Shown here piece after piece: positions 35,366-47,250 of a DNA stretch of 64,000 nucleotides. The notes under the pieces were generated by a model. The model saw nothing but the letters and a program-made list of their open reading frames with translations, searched no databases and was not told the origin of the DNA. The stretch lies in assembly GCA_017590115.1 (NCBI GenBank), contig JAGGNK010007559.1, positions 756,076 through 820,075 on the forward strand, written 5' to 3'. The position numbers were made by a program, and so were the translations under genes. Every line of letters begins with the position of its first letter. Position 1 is the stretch's first letter. Source of the DNA: Montifringilla adamsi. Its lineage: Eukaryota > Chordata > Aves > Passeriformes > Passeridae.

Positions 35366-36990
35366 GCCTGGGGCGCTGCGTGGTGATGATGCTCTGGGAC
35401 GCTGCTGGTCCCAGTGCCGCAGGCAGCTCCGCTCGCAGGCGGCCCCAGGCGCTCCCGTGCAGGCAGGGATGTGGGAAAGGCCTTTTCAGGACACGCTGGC
35501 TTCTTTTTTCGGGGGTGTAAAACACAGCGTATTTCGGGTTTCCTCTCCCCATCACCTCCTGTCACCCCCCGGAGCCCCGGAGGAGCTGTCCCGAGCTGGG
35601 GAGCACAGCAGGCAGCAGGATGCAGAGCCCGGCCCGGCGTTCCCTGCCATGTGTCTGCAGAGGAGCCGGATCAGAGCTGTAAATCCCAGCTGCGTCCTGC
35701 CCTCAAGGACCGGCTCTCGCCCCCGTCGGTATTTGTGAGCCATCTCCCGAGTCCTGCGGCCTGTCCTCACGCAGCCCAAGATCTCCATCTGCTCTAAAAG
35801 CTGCTGGATTTAGTGCTCTGGGGCGGGAAGGCGCTCCCTGATCCCAGCGCTCGGGGCTGGCTGTCACCGCAGAGCTGCTGCCACCAAACCCCAGCAGCAG
35901 CTCCTGGTGCAGCCTGAGGTGTCAGGACGGTGTGAGATTGATGGGCCGGGCTGCTCCTCACCGCTCCCAGGGTCCTCCCTCCCTCTTCCCTCCCGCTGGA
36001 GCTGGCACCGCTGCGGGTCGTGCCTGGAGCTGCGGCAGGGACAGGGACGGGGAGGGGGACAGGGATGGCGCTGCCCGGGGCTGCTCCGCCTCTTCTCGCT
36101 GCCTGAGCTCACTGCACCCCTCAATACCCGCGGGCTTTGGGGGGCCTAAGAGCAGCTCGAGGGTCGCTCGCAGCCCCGGGAAGCCCGGAGGCGATGAGGG
36201 AGGTTTGTTACCCGCTGAGTGCGGGAGTTCCTGCGGCTCCCTCTGCCTCCCCCGCCCTGTCCCGGCCGTGCCACAGCCTCGGGGTGGGGAACAGCCCCAC
36301 TTCCACCGCAGCAGCGTTTGCCAGGCACCCCAGGAAAAACCGATCCCGCCTGTTTGGGTGGTTTTGTTATTGCAGCTCTGACTGCAGGGCAGCGCAGCCT
36401 CTGCTTGGGCACGGATCGTTCCCTCTCCCAGCAGCGGGTGGGCGCTGGGATCCCACCCGGGCACGTCAGGGCCGAGGGTGTTGTGGCAGCACCCCAGGGC
36501 CAAGGCCCTGCTCAGGGCTGGGGGCTGAGAGCCAGGCAGGAGCTGCCACCCTTCGCTGGGTATAAATAGCATCCCCTGGCGAGGGTGTGGGCTGCTCCAG
36601 TGACACGCAACTCAGCAGCCCGTCCTTGGAGCAGCTGCCTTTTGGGGCGGGGGGACGGTGCCAGCGAGGGCCGAGCTGCTCCGTGGGCTGGGGAGGGGAG
36701 TGCGGGGGGCTCTGCTCCCTTGGTGAGCCTGGGGAGACGCTGCTCTGAATCCCTTCTGCACCTGGGGGGATCTGGGGAACAGGGGAAGGGGGAGCTTGTG
36801 GCTGCACCCTCCTCTTCAGCACCCCCTCAGTGCCCGCTGTGCCCCTGTGCCCGTGTCGCTGCCCACCCTGCCTTGCCCCCTCGGCCGTGGCTGTGCCCTC
36901 TCTCATTTCTGCCTATGGGTGACGGACGGGTGGCACATCACCCTCAGCTGTCCCCGTGGGCTCAGCGAAGTGCCCTGAAACAGCTCTGAT

Positions 36991-37062
36991 GTCTCACCTT
37001 TCCTCTTTGTCTCACCTTTCCTCTTTGTCTCAACTTTCCTCTTTGTCTCAACTTTCCTCTTG
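36991..37062 (+). repeat. 18-bp tandem repeat, 4 copies
   Basis: Unit GTCTCA(C/A)CTTTCCTCTTT repeated four times; the first two carry ACC and the last two AAC at the variable position. Confidence 0.95.
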
Positions 37063-38339
37063 CCCCCAGCAGGTTCCTGGTGCCAGCTGTCCCCTCCCCA
37101 GGGTGCCCAGCACCTGTCACTCTGCTCCTGTCCGTGGCTTTTGGTGTGAGAGCCCCGCCTGGTTCCCGGCCCTGCAGTTTGGCTCGGAGCATCTCCCTTC
37201 CCCGGTATTCCAATGGTTGCTCGAGGCATCCTGGAAAGGAGTGCAGCAGCCACAGGAGCGAACGCTCCACTCTGGAGAGGAAGAGGCTTTCTGGGGGTGG
37301 CAGGGGCTGGGGGAAGGACAGGACTCTGGCGTGGCTGCGGGCAGCTGGAGGAGTGCGAGGTGGCAGGTGAGCAGCCAGGGACACCTTTCCCAGAGGCTGC
37401 GGTGACGGGGGAAGTTCCTGGGAAGATGCAGCATAAGTGGACGCAGGACCCTCCGTGACCCTCCCCGTGGGCACTGCTGTGACCCTCCCCGTGGGCACCC
37501 CCAGCCCCCGGGAGCTGGGAGTCGCTGCCCACAGCCATGGCAGCTGCGAGGGCTCTGCTGAGCTCCCCCAGCTGTGTCCCTCAGGGCTGTCCCCGTGTCC
37601 CTGCTGCTGCCCGTGTCCTGCCGTGCCCGACGCAGGTTCCTCTCCACTCCGGTCCCCAGTGGCAGCGGGATGGAGGCGTTTCGGGGGGGCTGTGGGAGAT
37701 CGGTTTGGGCTGGCTGCAAGGAACAAATGATGATTTTCCTCCCTGTACCTTTCATGCCATTCGTGGGGCACGGCCGCTGTGGGGCAGGGGGAGGCTGCAG
37801 CACTCGGGGACAGTGCTGGGGACACTGCTCTAGCCTTGTCCCCTTCTGTGGCACACGGGTGGCCTCCAGCCACATCACCCTGTGAGCCACAGCTCAGATT
37901 CCCCCGGGAACGCTGCCTTCAGGAGCTGCGCCTGGAGCCCAGCCCGGCTCCCGAGGGAGCGGCGGGGAGGGAACGGAGGCAGCCGGGCCCGGGGTCTGTC
38001 CTGGTGCCCACACCGGGAGAGCTCCTGCAGAGCCCCAGGGTGCCACTGTCCCTGCACCAGCCTGGCAGGACCCAGAGGGAGCTTCCAGACAGCAGCTTGA
38101 GGAAAAAATACATCAGTTTGTGTGGCGTGTTACATAAAGCAGGGAAAGACGTGGTTTGAGGGTACAGGAGAAGGAGACAGCCTGGCACAGAGGCTCAGGG
38201 AGTGCCTGAGCCAGCTCCAAGAGGAACTGGGCAGAAATTTCTGCTTCATGCAGGCACAAAACCTTCCTGTGGAAAAAGACAAGCTGCTGAGCACTGGCTG
38301 CTCGGGAAACAGACACATGTGAGAGAAGCCGGTGTCTTT

Positions 38340-40067
38340 CTTCACGCTTTATTGTGTAAAAATAAAGTCAACAATTCATGTAATCCCAGCAATAAAATGG
38401 AAAAAGCATGAGAATCCGTAGAAACAGTGCATTGTCAGAACTGCCAATGCGGGCCGGATGCACGGGGTGTCAGAACCCCTTCAAATCCCAAAGGAGACAG
38501 AGCCAGGAGTAGGAAAAATGTACAGCTTTGGTTAGCAAAATAATGACAAATTAAGATACATCGATTCTCTCCCCTACTGTACACTATGTACACTGTGTTG
38601 ACATCACACCCTTTCGTGGTTTTTTGGCAAATCCAACGCACCTGGGGCTGGAGGTTAAACCCGTGCCGTGGTCTCGTTGTTGTTCTCAGCAGGTTGTGCC
38701 TGTGCTCGCCGATGTGAACGGGGGCTTGGGAGGAACTGAAATTAACTCTCGATGCTTCGGGGCTTTTTTTCTCGCACCAAGAGCACGGCCGAGGCTGCGC
38801 TGCCCTGAGCCGTGCGCGGGGTCTCGCTCTGGGGGTGCTGCTGCCTGCGCCGGCCCCGCGGAGCAGCCGAGGCGGGGCGGGCTCCGTGCTCCGGGCTCCG
38901 AGCCCCGGCCGGGGGAGCTCCCGGCCCCGCGGGGACCCCTCCGCTCCGCCCGTCTCTTTGCCGCATCTTTGGAGTTGGTCGTGAGGCTCTGGAGCCCCGG
39001 GTGAATTCTCTGCCTCATCCTCCGCTGCCGCCCAGGGCTGCCCTGGGGGGGCAGGAGGGGGCTGGGGAGTGATTTCTGCAATCTGTAGTACAAACCAGGA
39101 GTTTAGAAAAGGAAACCATACAAAATGCATCTGTTATCCCAAAATACGCTTCTTTATCTCTTTTTATCCTGCAGAATCTCAAAGCACTTTTTTTTTTTTT
39201 TTTTTCTCTCAGGGAGCACTGATAATTCTATATATTTTTTTATCTTCATAAAAATACCCTTTTTTATTGGTAATAAACTTCCCCTTACAGTAAGAGAAAC
39301 AAGAGTGTATTATCAAAAGCAGAAAGGCTTCAGACCTGTCAGTGGGAGCTGGACCGGAGGGGACGGTAAAGGCTATTTGTCACCAGCTACGGCGCGTAGG
39401 AGCCTCGGGGGGCTGCAGGCGGCGGGGCCGGGGGTACCTGAGTGCGGCAGGTCGGGGAGCGGGGCCGGGGGGTCCCGCCGGGGGTCCCGCCCCGGTGCCC
39501 GCCGCAGCCCGGGGCTATGGCTGTGGTGCTCGGGGGCAGCGCCGGCCGGGGAGGGGCGCGGGGCTCCCCGGGGCAGGGGGGCGGCTCCTCCCGGGGCTGG
39601 CAGCGGAGGGGTCGCCCCTCCTCGGAGTCCCAGCCGCTGTCGCAACCCCGGAATGGAGCGCAGCTGGGGTGGGGGGGATGTTGCAACTCTCCCCCAGCTT
39701 TGGGGGCAGCACCCTGCCGGGGGTCAGGCTGCACAGAGAGGAGCCCCCGGGGGCTCTGGGCCGGGCCCCGCAGCCTTTTCAGGCGCCGGTGCCCAAGGGA
39801 AGCGGCGGCGAAGCGGGGGCCGGGCCGGGGGGCGGCGGGGGGGCGCAGCCGCGCCAGGCCAAGGCACGCAGGCGTTGAAGGACGTTGGCAAGACAGAAAC
39901 CGGAGGGTCGTGGGGCTCCGGGGGCGGGCGCCCCACTGCCGGGGCATCCCTGCTCCCGGGACGAGTCGGGTGGCTTCGTTCTCGGTTGTTTTTGCGCAAA
40001 AGAAGGAGGAAAAAAATAAATAAATAAAAGAACCCGCTGAGGAGGTTTCTCTCGCTTGTCCATGGCC
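38340..40067 (-). other. NPTX1: NPTX1 3' UTR (inferred)
   Basis: Extends from the stop codon to the distal poly(A) signal. It has two contrasting parts. The stop-proximal 600-700 bases are extremely CpG-rich (about 39340-39960) and another GC-rich block sits at 38780-39000. AT-rich sequence with a T-run occupies 39170-39300 and 38500-38640. The extent is inferred from poly(A) signals only. Confidence 0.55.
38348..38353 (-). terminator. NPTX1: Putative NPTX1 poly(A) signal
   Basis: TTTATT on the + strand is AATAAA on the NPTX1 strand, about 1.7 kb after the stop. Another AATAAA (39263-39268 on the same strand) could give a shorter UTR. The human NPTX1 3' UTR is also long, which favours the distal site. 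Confidence 0.5.
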
Positions 40068-42179
40068 CTAGTTGAGCTGGCGACAGGCCTCGAAAGTCCA
40101 CTTGGTGGCCCCGCCGTAGATGTCGATGTTGGCCTCGGCCCAGGCGATGACATTGCCCGCGAGTGCCTTGGAGCTGCAGGTGGCCAGGCCGTACACCTCC
40201 CCCGGGCTCAGCTTGCGGTCCCACACGTTGAAGTGGGCCAGCTCCCCCACGAAGGCCTGCGTGGCGTCGAAGCCGCCGCCCAGCGTGTCCTGCGGAGGAG
40301 CTGCGGTCAGCGGGACACCGGGGGCTCCGCTGTCCCCTCGGGGGCACGGCCGAGCGGGGACCCCGCGGCTGCCCCCGGCCCTTACCTGCTCCTGGCCCAG
40401 CACCAGGACGCCCTGGGGTTTGATGGGGTGGTAGGGAGCCAGGTTCTCGCCGTTGCCCGTCTGCGTGCCGTCCTGGTAGGCTTCCCACACGCCGTCCCGC
40501 GTGGTCCAGGTGACACAGATGTGGTGCCACTTGCCGTCGTTGATGGCGAAGGGCAGCTTGGCCACCTGTGGGCAGTGGGTCAGGGTGGTGCACACGGGGG
40601 TCCCCCACGCTGCCCTCCAGCCCAGCACCCTCCCCAAGGCCTGGGGCCGTACCTTGTCGTTGATGAGGATCTCCATGGGGTTGTTGCCCCACTCGATGAG
40701 CACCAGCTCGTTGGCCTGCCCGGGCACTGCGTAGGAGAAGGGGGTGCCCATGCCGGGGGAGGCGCTGGATTTGATCCACATGCAGATGCTGAAGGCGTAC
40801 ATCTCGGGCAGGCTCTTCTTCACCTTGGCGTACATGTAGTTGGTGCGCAGGGGGAAGGTGAGCTGGAACCTGTCCGGGGGCCGGTTGTCCTTCTGGCCTG
40901 TGGGAGTGCGGGGGCGGTGGGCTCCTGCCGGGCCCCCTTTCTGCCCCTTTGGGGGTTCCCCCCCTCCCCACCCCGTTATGTAACGGGCCTTGAGATGGCA
41001 GCGAGGAGCAAATCCTCCGGCGCCGCGCGGCTCCCTAATCCCCAGGGCGGGCAGCGCCCGGAGCATCCCCGGTGCGGAGCCCGCGGGCACCGGCCGCCTC
41101 AGGAACCACCGAGCGAGGGTTTGGGTAGGGAGAGACCTCAACGATCAGCCAGTCCCGACCCCTGCCACGGGGAAAGCCAGGCTGGGGGAGAGGGACCGCT
41201 CCCGGGGAGGGCAACGGGACGGGCTCGGCAGATCCGCCCGCGGGAGCGGCTCCGCATCGTGCGGCAGCGCCCGGTGCCCAGCGGCGGGGGAGCTCCGGGA
41301 GCCAGCCCGGGGTCCCGCGGGCGGGCGGGCGGGGGTGGGCAGCGCCCGGTACCTTTCTCCAGGTCGCTGATGCGCTGGTGCAGCGAGGTGAGGGTGCTCT
41401 CGATCTTGCCGCGCTCCTCGGACTCGTTGCGGGGGCTGAGCTTGCCCTCCTCCAGGCTGTTCACCCGCGACAGCACCTGCTTCTCCAGGTCATCGATCTT
41501 GTTCTGCAGGATGTCCTTCAGGTTGTTGGTCTGGCTGGAGGAGTTCATCCTGCTGAACTGCTGCAAGGGGCGAGCAGAGGAGCGGGCTGTTACCAGCGGG
41601 AGGCGGCTCCCGGTGCCCGGCTCCGCGGGCTGCCCGGTGCCCGGCTCCGCGCTTCCCGTGCCGGGGTGCGCGGGTGCCCGGCTCCCCGTGTCTCCCGGTG
41701 CCCGGCTGTGCGGCTCCCCGGCTCTCCTCGCGTACCTCCAGATTCTCCAGCCGGGTTTTCAGGGACTGCAGCGTCTGCCCCAGCTGGCTGAGGGTCTCGG
41801 CGGCGGCCGGCCGCGACAGGTCGCCCATGGTGTTCTTGGAAAAGCCCTTCCTGCCCTTTCCCTCGCCGGGCAGCTCCAGCACGCTCTGGCTCTCGCAGCG
41901 GCCCAGCTTGGCCGTGAGCTCGCGGATCGTCTCCTTCTGGTTCATGATGGTCTCCTTCTGCTGCAGCACGGTCTCCCGCAGCTGCAGCACGGTGCCCTTC
42001 AGCTCCTCGGCAGAGCCGGTGCCCAGCGCCGAGGCGGCGCACACGTCCCCGTCCAGCGGCACCGAGGTGCAGATGAAGCGCGTCTGCCCCAGGCCCTGGC
42101 CGAGCGCCGGCCCCAGCGCCGGCCCCAGCAGCAGCAGCAGCGGCAGGAGGCGGCGGCTGCCGGGCGGCCCCGCGGCCAT
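40068..42179 (-). CDS. NPTX1: NPTX1, neuronal pentraxin 1 (complete, 5 exons, 432 aa)
   Basis: NPTX1 is a secreted synaptic pentraxin that clusters AMPA receptors at excitatory synapses and is induced in neuronal apoptosis. Exons in transcript order: 42179-41736, 41560-41353, 40897-40653, 40565-40386, 40289-40068. All introns are GT-AG and the joined product is 432 residues, equal to human NPTX1. A Leu-rich signal peptide (five consecutive CTG codons on the coding strand) is followed by FICTSVP, a coiled-coil segment (LRETVLQQKETI and NTMGDLSR regions), then a C-terminal pentraxin domain with the HICVTW form of the HxCxS/TWxS signature. N-glycosylation sequons fall at Asn154 (NSS) and Asn193 (NES), the positions known in mammals. 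The end is FEACRQLN. The start ATG at 42179-42177 is in good context and inside a CpG island. Confidence 0.97.
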
Positions 42180-42330
42180 GGCTCCGCTCGGCTCTCCGGC
42201 TCCGCTGCGGCGCCGCCGCTTTTATCGCGGCCGGGCGGGGCGGCGCGGGGCGTCACGGAGCGCGGAATCCCGGCCCGCGGCGGGGGGGCCCCGCGTGGGA
42301 GCGCGGCGTGAGCGAGTGCGAGAGCGTGCG
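42180..42330 (-). promoter_or_regulatory. NPTX1: NPTX1 proximal promoter
   Basis: CpG-rich sequence upstream of the NPTX1 start codon. A TATA-like GATAAAAG on the minus strand spans about 42219-42227. If used it would place the transcript start very close to the ATG, so it may instead be a leader sequence. The CpG island covers exon 1 as well. Confidence 0.5.
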
Positions 42331-42496
42331 GTGGTGATTCTGTGAGCGTGAGAGTGCGTCCGTGTGTCCGACAGCGTCTGTCCGTCTGTCCGCCTGTGTC
42401 CGTGGGCGGGCGGGAGCGCGCGTGGGCGGCGCGTGGGCAGGGGAGACTGAGCAGGGAGGGGCTGCGGGGATGTGCGGGTGTTTGTGCGGCGGATGA

Positions 42497-42853
42497 GTGT
42501 GCGGGGTGTGCGTGTGTGTGCGGGGTGTGCATGTGTGTGCGGGCTGTGAGGGGTGTCCGTGTGTGTGTGCGTGTGTGTGCACGTGTGTCCGTGTGTGTGT
42601 GCGTGTGTGTGCGTGTGTGTGCATGTGTGTGCACGTGTGTCCGTGTGTGTGCGTGTGTGTGCACGTGTGTCCGTGTGTGTGCGTGTGTGTGTGCATGTGT
42701 GTGTGTGCATGCGTGTGTCCGTGTGTGTGTGCATGTGTGTGCATGTGTGTCCGTGTGTGTCGGTGTGTGTGTGCGTGTGTGTGCGTGTGTGTGCGTGCAT
42801 GTGTGTGCATGTGTGTGCATGTGTGTCTGTTGATGTGTCCGTGTGTGTGCAGG
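42497..42853 (+). repeat. (TG)n-rich microsatellite with interruptions
   Basis: About 350 bases of alternating TG with CG, CA and CC interruptions, 320-670 bases upstream of the NPTX1 start codon. Alternating purine-pyrimidine sequence is prone to Z-DNA. Long His/Thr open frames on the minus strand here are artefacts of the repeat. Confidence 0.95.
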
Positions 42854-43565
42854 CTGTGCGGGCTGTGTGCGGGCTCTGCACCTACCGATGTGTGCGGGGT
42901 GTGTGCGGTGTCCGGTGCAGGGCCGTGGGTGCCCCGTGGGTGCTCCCTGCGTGTCCCCTGCGTGTCCGTGCCTGGCTCCTGGGGCTGCGGCCGCGGGTGC
43001 CCGGGTGCAGTGCGGGAGCAGCGGCCGGGGCAGCCCCGTGGGTCGGTGCAAGGTGGAGCGGGGGAAGCCCCGGGGATCCGCGGGGAGAACAAGGATGAAC
43101 TGTGGGGCTGCCGGCCCCGGGGGGTGCACGGATGGGCCCCAACTACTCTGTGTCCCGGGGCAGCTGCTCCTGCTGGTGACGGTGCCCAGCCCCACTCTGG
43201 GTGCAGGGGAGCAGGTTTTTTGCTGCTTTATTAATCAGCAAAAGAACCTTGCAGGTAATGTCTGGATCTGTCCTTGGTGAATAGCTCGTGGCTGTTGGAG
43301 CTGTCACTTTTCTCATCTTCAGCACTTCAGCCGAGGCCGATTCTCATTCAGCCAGCAGTGTCCCCTGCCCTTGTTCCCCACATCCTTGGCCAGGACACCT
43401 GAGCACAAATGGAGCTGTCCCAGCTCCCTGAGCCTCTCCTGCCTGTTGGCTTTATCCTTGTCCTCTCCTGCTGTGGTAGGAAACTCCTGGCCTGGAGAGC
43501 AGCCTGCAGGGGTAGTGGGGGACTGTGGCCCCCTCAGCTCAGCTCAGCTCGGCACTGCAGCAGCA

Positions 43566-43670
43566 CATATGGCTGGAGTATTTGCATAATGCCAAGTTAT
43601 CCTGCGAAATATGAAGCAATTAATTTTGATTAGTGAAGTGGGTCAATAAAATACAAAGACTTTCAGTCCA
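43566..43670. promoter_or_regulatory. Candidate enhancer with POU octamer
   Basis: AT-rich block with ATTTGCATAATG (POU octamer core ATTTGCAT at 43580-43587), AAGCAATTAATTTTGATTAG and GGGTCAATAAAATAC. It is about 1.4 kb upstream of NPTX1. Inference from motif density. Confidence 0.4.
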
Positions 43671-44739
43671 CGGATCTGCAGAAGATAAAACACGCGGGCT
43701 CCATGGTCCTTTCCCCTTTGATCTGCCTGGAGCAGGCCTGAGGAGCCCTGGCTGGGGCTGGAGCTCCCTGAGCTGCTCTCGTGGTACCTGTGACTGGTTT
43801 GATGCCTCTCCTGGAGCAGGTCTTTATCAAGCCCTGGGAGGTTTGTGGCACACTGATGTGGCAGGGAGTGTTTCCTCCTCAAAGGCAGATCAGCTGCCCT
43901 TGGGAGCCTCTTTCCCTGTCCAGCCCTGCTGTGCTACAGTAAAAGCAGCATTTCATGGCCAAACCCAGGGGCCTGGGGCTCTCAGCAAGAGCAGGATGGC
44001 AGCCTGGCAAACCTCAGATGCTCTGCTGCCCATTTATGCCAGCCTGGGGTACCCAGGGCAGTGCTGACCAAAGTGGCTGAGAGCTCAGGAGTTGTACCAG
44101 GGTGCTCAGCACCTCTGGGGCACCTTTGTGGGCATCCTGTAGTGCTTTCATCAGCATCCATCCAACCTGTCCTAGTGCTCATGAACCTGGGTGTCCCTTG
44201 GAGCCTTCCTGAGGCTCCTGGGTCTCACTGCTGGTCCTGCCTGTGCAGCTCAGAGCCACCTGTGGTGCTGCTCACCCGCAGGGCTGCTCACACCGCTGGC
44301 ACTGCTCCCCTCTGGGGTGTTGTGCGCATGAAATTTGGGGGGAAAAATCTGCATTTCCAGCAGGCTCTTCCTTCTGGCTCTATCGCCCTGGTTACTGTCC
44401 CTGCTGCTGGCTCTGTGCTGAGCAGTGTTCCAGTGCAGCAGCAGCAGGGAGGGAGGGAGGGGGATAAGGAGGGGACAGACCCCATGGGGTTTGCTGGGCA
44501 GAGCACTCTCCCTTCTGTGCTGGTTGGGTTTGGGGTTTTTTGGCAAAAGAAAAAGCTGACAAGACTGCAGGTCTAATCCTGCCACAGGCAGGAACACAAC
44601 CCAAAAATAATGTTACTGCAGGCAATAGAATGACACCAGTGTAAAGCAGTGTGAGAGGCAGCAGAGCCGGGTCCCACTCCTGCTCACATCTGCACAGCCC
44701 TGGCAGAGCTGAGCGTGTCACTGAACCAATTTCCCTCAC

Positions 44740-44840
44740 AATCTTTTGTCATCCGTAGCACATTATGCGGAGATGAGACCAAGGTGACAAATGCAATAAA
44801 ATAAACACTCGGATGCTATGGTGATGGAGACCAGGAAATG
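44740..44840. promoter_or_regulatory. Candidate conserved non-coding element
   Basis: Low-repeat AT-rich stretch including CACATTATGCGGAG, GACAAATGCAATAAAATAAA and GCTATGGTGATGGAG. No coding potential; conservation untested. Confidence 0.3.
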
Positions 44841-45682
44841 CCTGGATGGGAAAAAACAACAAAGCCGTGCTACAAGAGATAAGCAAAATAACCCCCATGG
44901 CTCCTAATGCAAAGAAAGAACCGGAAAACATGATCAGGATTTCAGCTTTCCCAGAATCACTGAATCATGCAGTAGGATCTGTTATTGCTTCTGTGGATTT
45001 AGGAGCTGTGTGGCTGTAATGGAGAAATGGAGCCCCTGTTTTTAACTCTTCTCTTGCCTCTTCCCAGGCGCTCGGCAGTAGCTGATTTGTGGCTCTGTGG
45101 CTGAAAAGAGCTGAGCACAGCTCCCAAGGACCCTCGCAGATGATTTAGCCCTGAACAGGAGCCAGCAGGCACATTTGCACTGTGATGGACGAGGATGGTT
45201 TTGGACAGCCCAGGGTGCTCCCAGCACCGTGGCCTCACTGTGCAGGGGTGAGGGGTGTCAGTCTCTGCTCCACACTAACCTCTGTGTTAGAGGAATCACC
45301 AATGCAGAGAGGACAGCTTTTTAAAGTGGACAAATCTCTCTAATCCCAGGAGCTGGAGCCCCAGGGAGCAGGCAGTGGAAGCTTTCCCTCCTGCTTGTGC
45401 AGCCTGCTGTACATAAACCATCTCCTGTGGGGTGATGCTGATTCCGCAGTTAAGTCTCCTCTGCGGAGTGAGAGCAATGAGATCCATTATGGGATGGAGG
45501 CGGCTTGAGATGGGAAACAGCAATGGCCACACTTCCAGGAGCTCAGCTCCCTTTGTCTGGCCATGGAGCTGCTGCTTGTGCCCCTGTTGTCACTGAGGGA
45601 CAGTGACAACAGCCCTGCAGCCCCACACCCCATCCCCAGCAGGCTCAAAGCAGGACAGGGCAGACACGGCCACATTGTTTCA

Positions 45683-45685
<3 letters not shown>

Positions 45686-45721
<36 letters not shown>

Positions 45722-45851
45722 NNNNNNNNNNNNNNNNNNNNNNNNNNNNNNNNNNNNNNNNNNNNNNNNNNNNNNNNNNNNNNNNNNNNNNNNNNNNNNN
45801 NNNNNNNNNNNNNNNNNNNNNNNNNNNNNNNNNNNNNNNNNNNNNNNNNNN

Positions 45852-45900
<49 letters not shown>
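45686..45900 (+). repeat. Poly-T tract interrupted by an assembly gap
   Basis: About 36 T residues run into 130 Ns (45722-45851), followed by one A and about 48 T residues. The gap therefore lies wholly inside a homopolymer and its stated size is not informative. Confidence 0.95.
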
Positions 45901-45905
<5 letters not shown>

Positions 45906-46284
45906 TTTATAGAAATATTGTTTATTGTTTTTAATAGAAGAATTGTTTTTGGGGAAACTGCAGCAAGGACAGGGTCTCTGGTTACAGCACCACTGCCTGT
46001 GCAGAACCCAGATGTGGGGGGGCAAGATCACCTCCAAAGCCTTTTCCTCCTGCAGCTGAACCAGGGAAGCAGCCCCCAGCTTTTCCATGGTTCCGTTGAG
46101 AATGCTGTATATGCAAAATGGGGTTTTTTGTGCCTTCTAAAGGGTGCAGCTGTCACTAGAGCAGCTCAGGCACGGGCGCAGCCACTGCACACACCGTGTG
46201 TGAGATGGAGTATTCCCTTCTGTGACAGACACACTCTGGACAGGAGTTGGGAATTTTGCTGCATTTTGCTGCAGTCTTTCTTTG

Positions 46285-46345
46285 CAGATCTCTCCCTCTG
46301 TTTCTCTCCCTCTCTCTCTCTCTCTCCCTCTCTCGCACATTCACT
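46285..46345 (+). repeat. CT-rich microsatellite
   Basis: Repeated CTCTCT and CCCTCTCT units of about 60 bases. Confidence 0.9.
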
Positions 46346-46489
46346 CTCTTCCCTTTTTCCCTTCCCTTGCTTTCATTGCTCCCATCTCACCAGCCAGTCT
46401 CTTCCTAAATTGCCTGACATTTACACTCAGTGAGGCTCGGGAGTGTGGTCTCTGTACCAGTAGGTCTCTGTGATGCTACAGGGACACAG

Positions 46490-46670
46490 ATCCTTTCATT
46501 ACAAATAATTAATTTAGCTCTATATTGCATAACATCCTAAAAAGCTTTCTAGGGCAGTCTCATGCTAGCTGGATGCACAGTTCCTATCAATATTACATTA
46601 CATTTGGGTACAACAGTTATGAAGTTTCATTAAAAATTTAATTTGTGGTTTAAAACTGCAGCATCCCCTT
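46490..46670. promoter_or_regulatory. Candidate conserved non-coding element
   Basis: AT-rich block with CAAATAATTAATTTAGC, ATTGCATAACATCC, CATGCTAGC and AAATTTAATTTGTGG. Non-repetitive and without a sensible open frame. Confidence 0.35.
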
Positions 46671-47089
46671 AAAAGTGTGGCAGAGAAGCCGTTCTGGGTG
46701 CTGGAGCTGGCAGTAGCCAAAATTGCAGGGAGAGCTGCAGAGGGGCCTGGGGTGGGTGTGGTGTTTCCTGCGCAGGAACACAGGGCTGGAGCAGGGGGAG
46801 CTGGGCAGGGTCCCGCTGGGTGCCTGCCCCCTGCGGTGCTTTTTTGAGCAGGGATTGAAGCTTTAAGCCGTGCCTGAGCCTGCCCGGAGCGGCCTGAGCC
46901 CATCCTCGCTGTGCCCACCTGGGGTGGCTTTTGGGCGAGGAGGGCGATGCCCGCGGGGCAGGGAAGGAGCGGGGTGGGTGCCCGGGAGCCCCGGGGAGCA
47001 GGACGCTGCTGTGCCCGTGGCACACATCCCTGGCACCCCTCTCCGCCGGGAACGGAGCTTCCCGGGCGGCGGCGGAGCGGGGCCGTGCC

Positions 47090-47250
47090 GAGTTTGGGCA
47101 ATAATGAGATTTGCGGTGACGCCTCGGCAGCGGAGCTGAATGGAGGCAGCTCCCCGCAGCCCGCATCCGCCTCGGAATTGATTTGAGCAGGAATTCCCCC
47201 CTGTCTGCACACACGCACGTCAGAAGAGCCGCCAGCTTTTCCTCCCAGCC
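47090..47250. promoter_or_regulatory. Candidate conserved non-coding element
   Basis: Contains GGGCAATAATGAGATTTGC and GGAATTGATTTGAGC among CpG dinucleotides, an unusual mix for intergenic DNA. Inference only. Confidence 0.3.

Larger units (their letters stand above)
27636..38340. other. ENDOV-NPTX1 intergenic region
   Basis: About 10.7 kb without a gene I can support. It includes the undefined ENDOV 3' UTR at its left end. Long open frames on both strands in 34.7-35.6 and 37.0-37.9 kb are products of high GC content. Islands of AT-rich, TAAT-rich sequence at 29990-30260, 31420-31530, 32530-32730, 33965-34040 and 35262-35365 stand out as possible conserved enhancers. Simple repeats are listed separately. 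Confidence 0.75.

Noticed and set aside
34687..35555. Overlapping 277- and 287-codon open frames on opposite strands
   Set aside because: High GC content removes stops on both strands at once; residues are Pro/Gly/Arg/Ser-rich with no domain, and an AT-rich candidate enhancer lies inside.
36962..37890. 303- and 257-codon minus-strand frames
   Set aside because: Low-complexity translation of GC-rich DNA including an 18-bp tandem repeat; no homology recognised.
39125..40971. A 415-codon minus frame (39724-40971) and a 300-codon plus frame (39125-40027) around the NPTX1 3' end
   Set aside because: The minus frame is an out-of-frame shadow of NPTX1 exons 3-5 plus introns. The plus frame is kept only as a question about antisense transcription.
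42222..43195. Long His/Thr-rich minus-strand open frames
   Set aside because: They are translations of the (TG)n microsatellite; the other frames over it are equally open.
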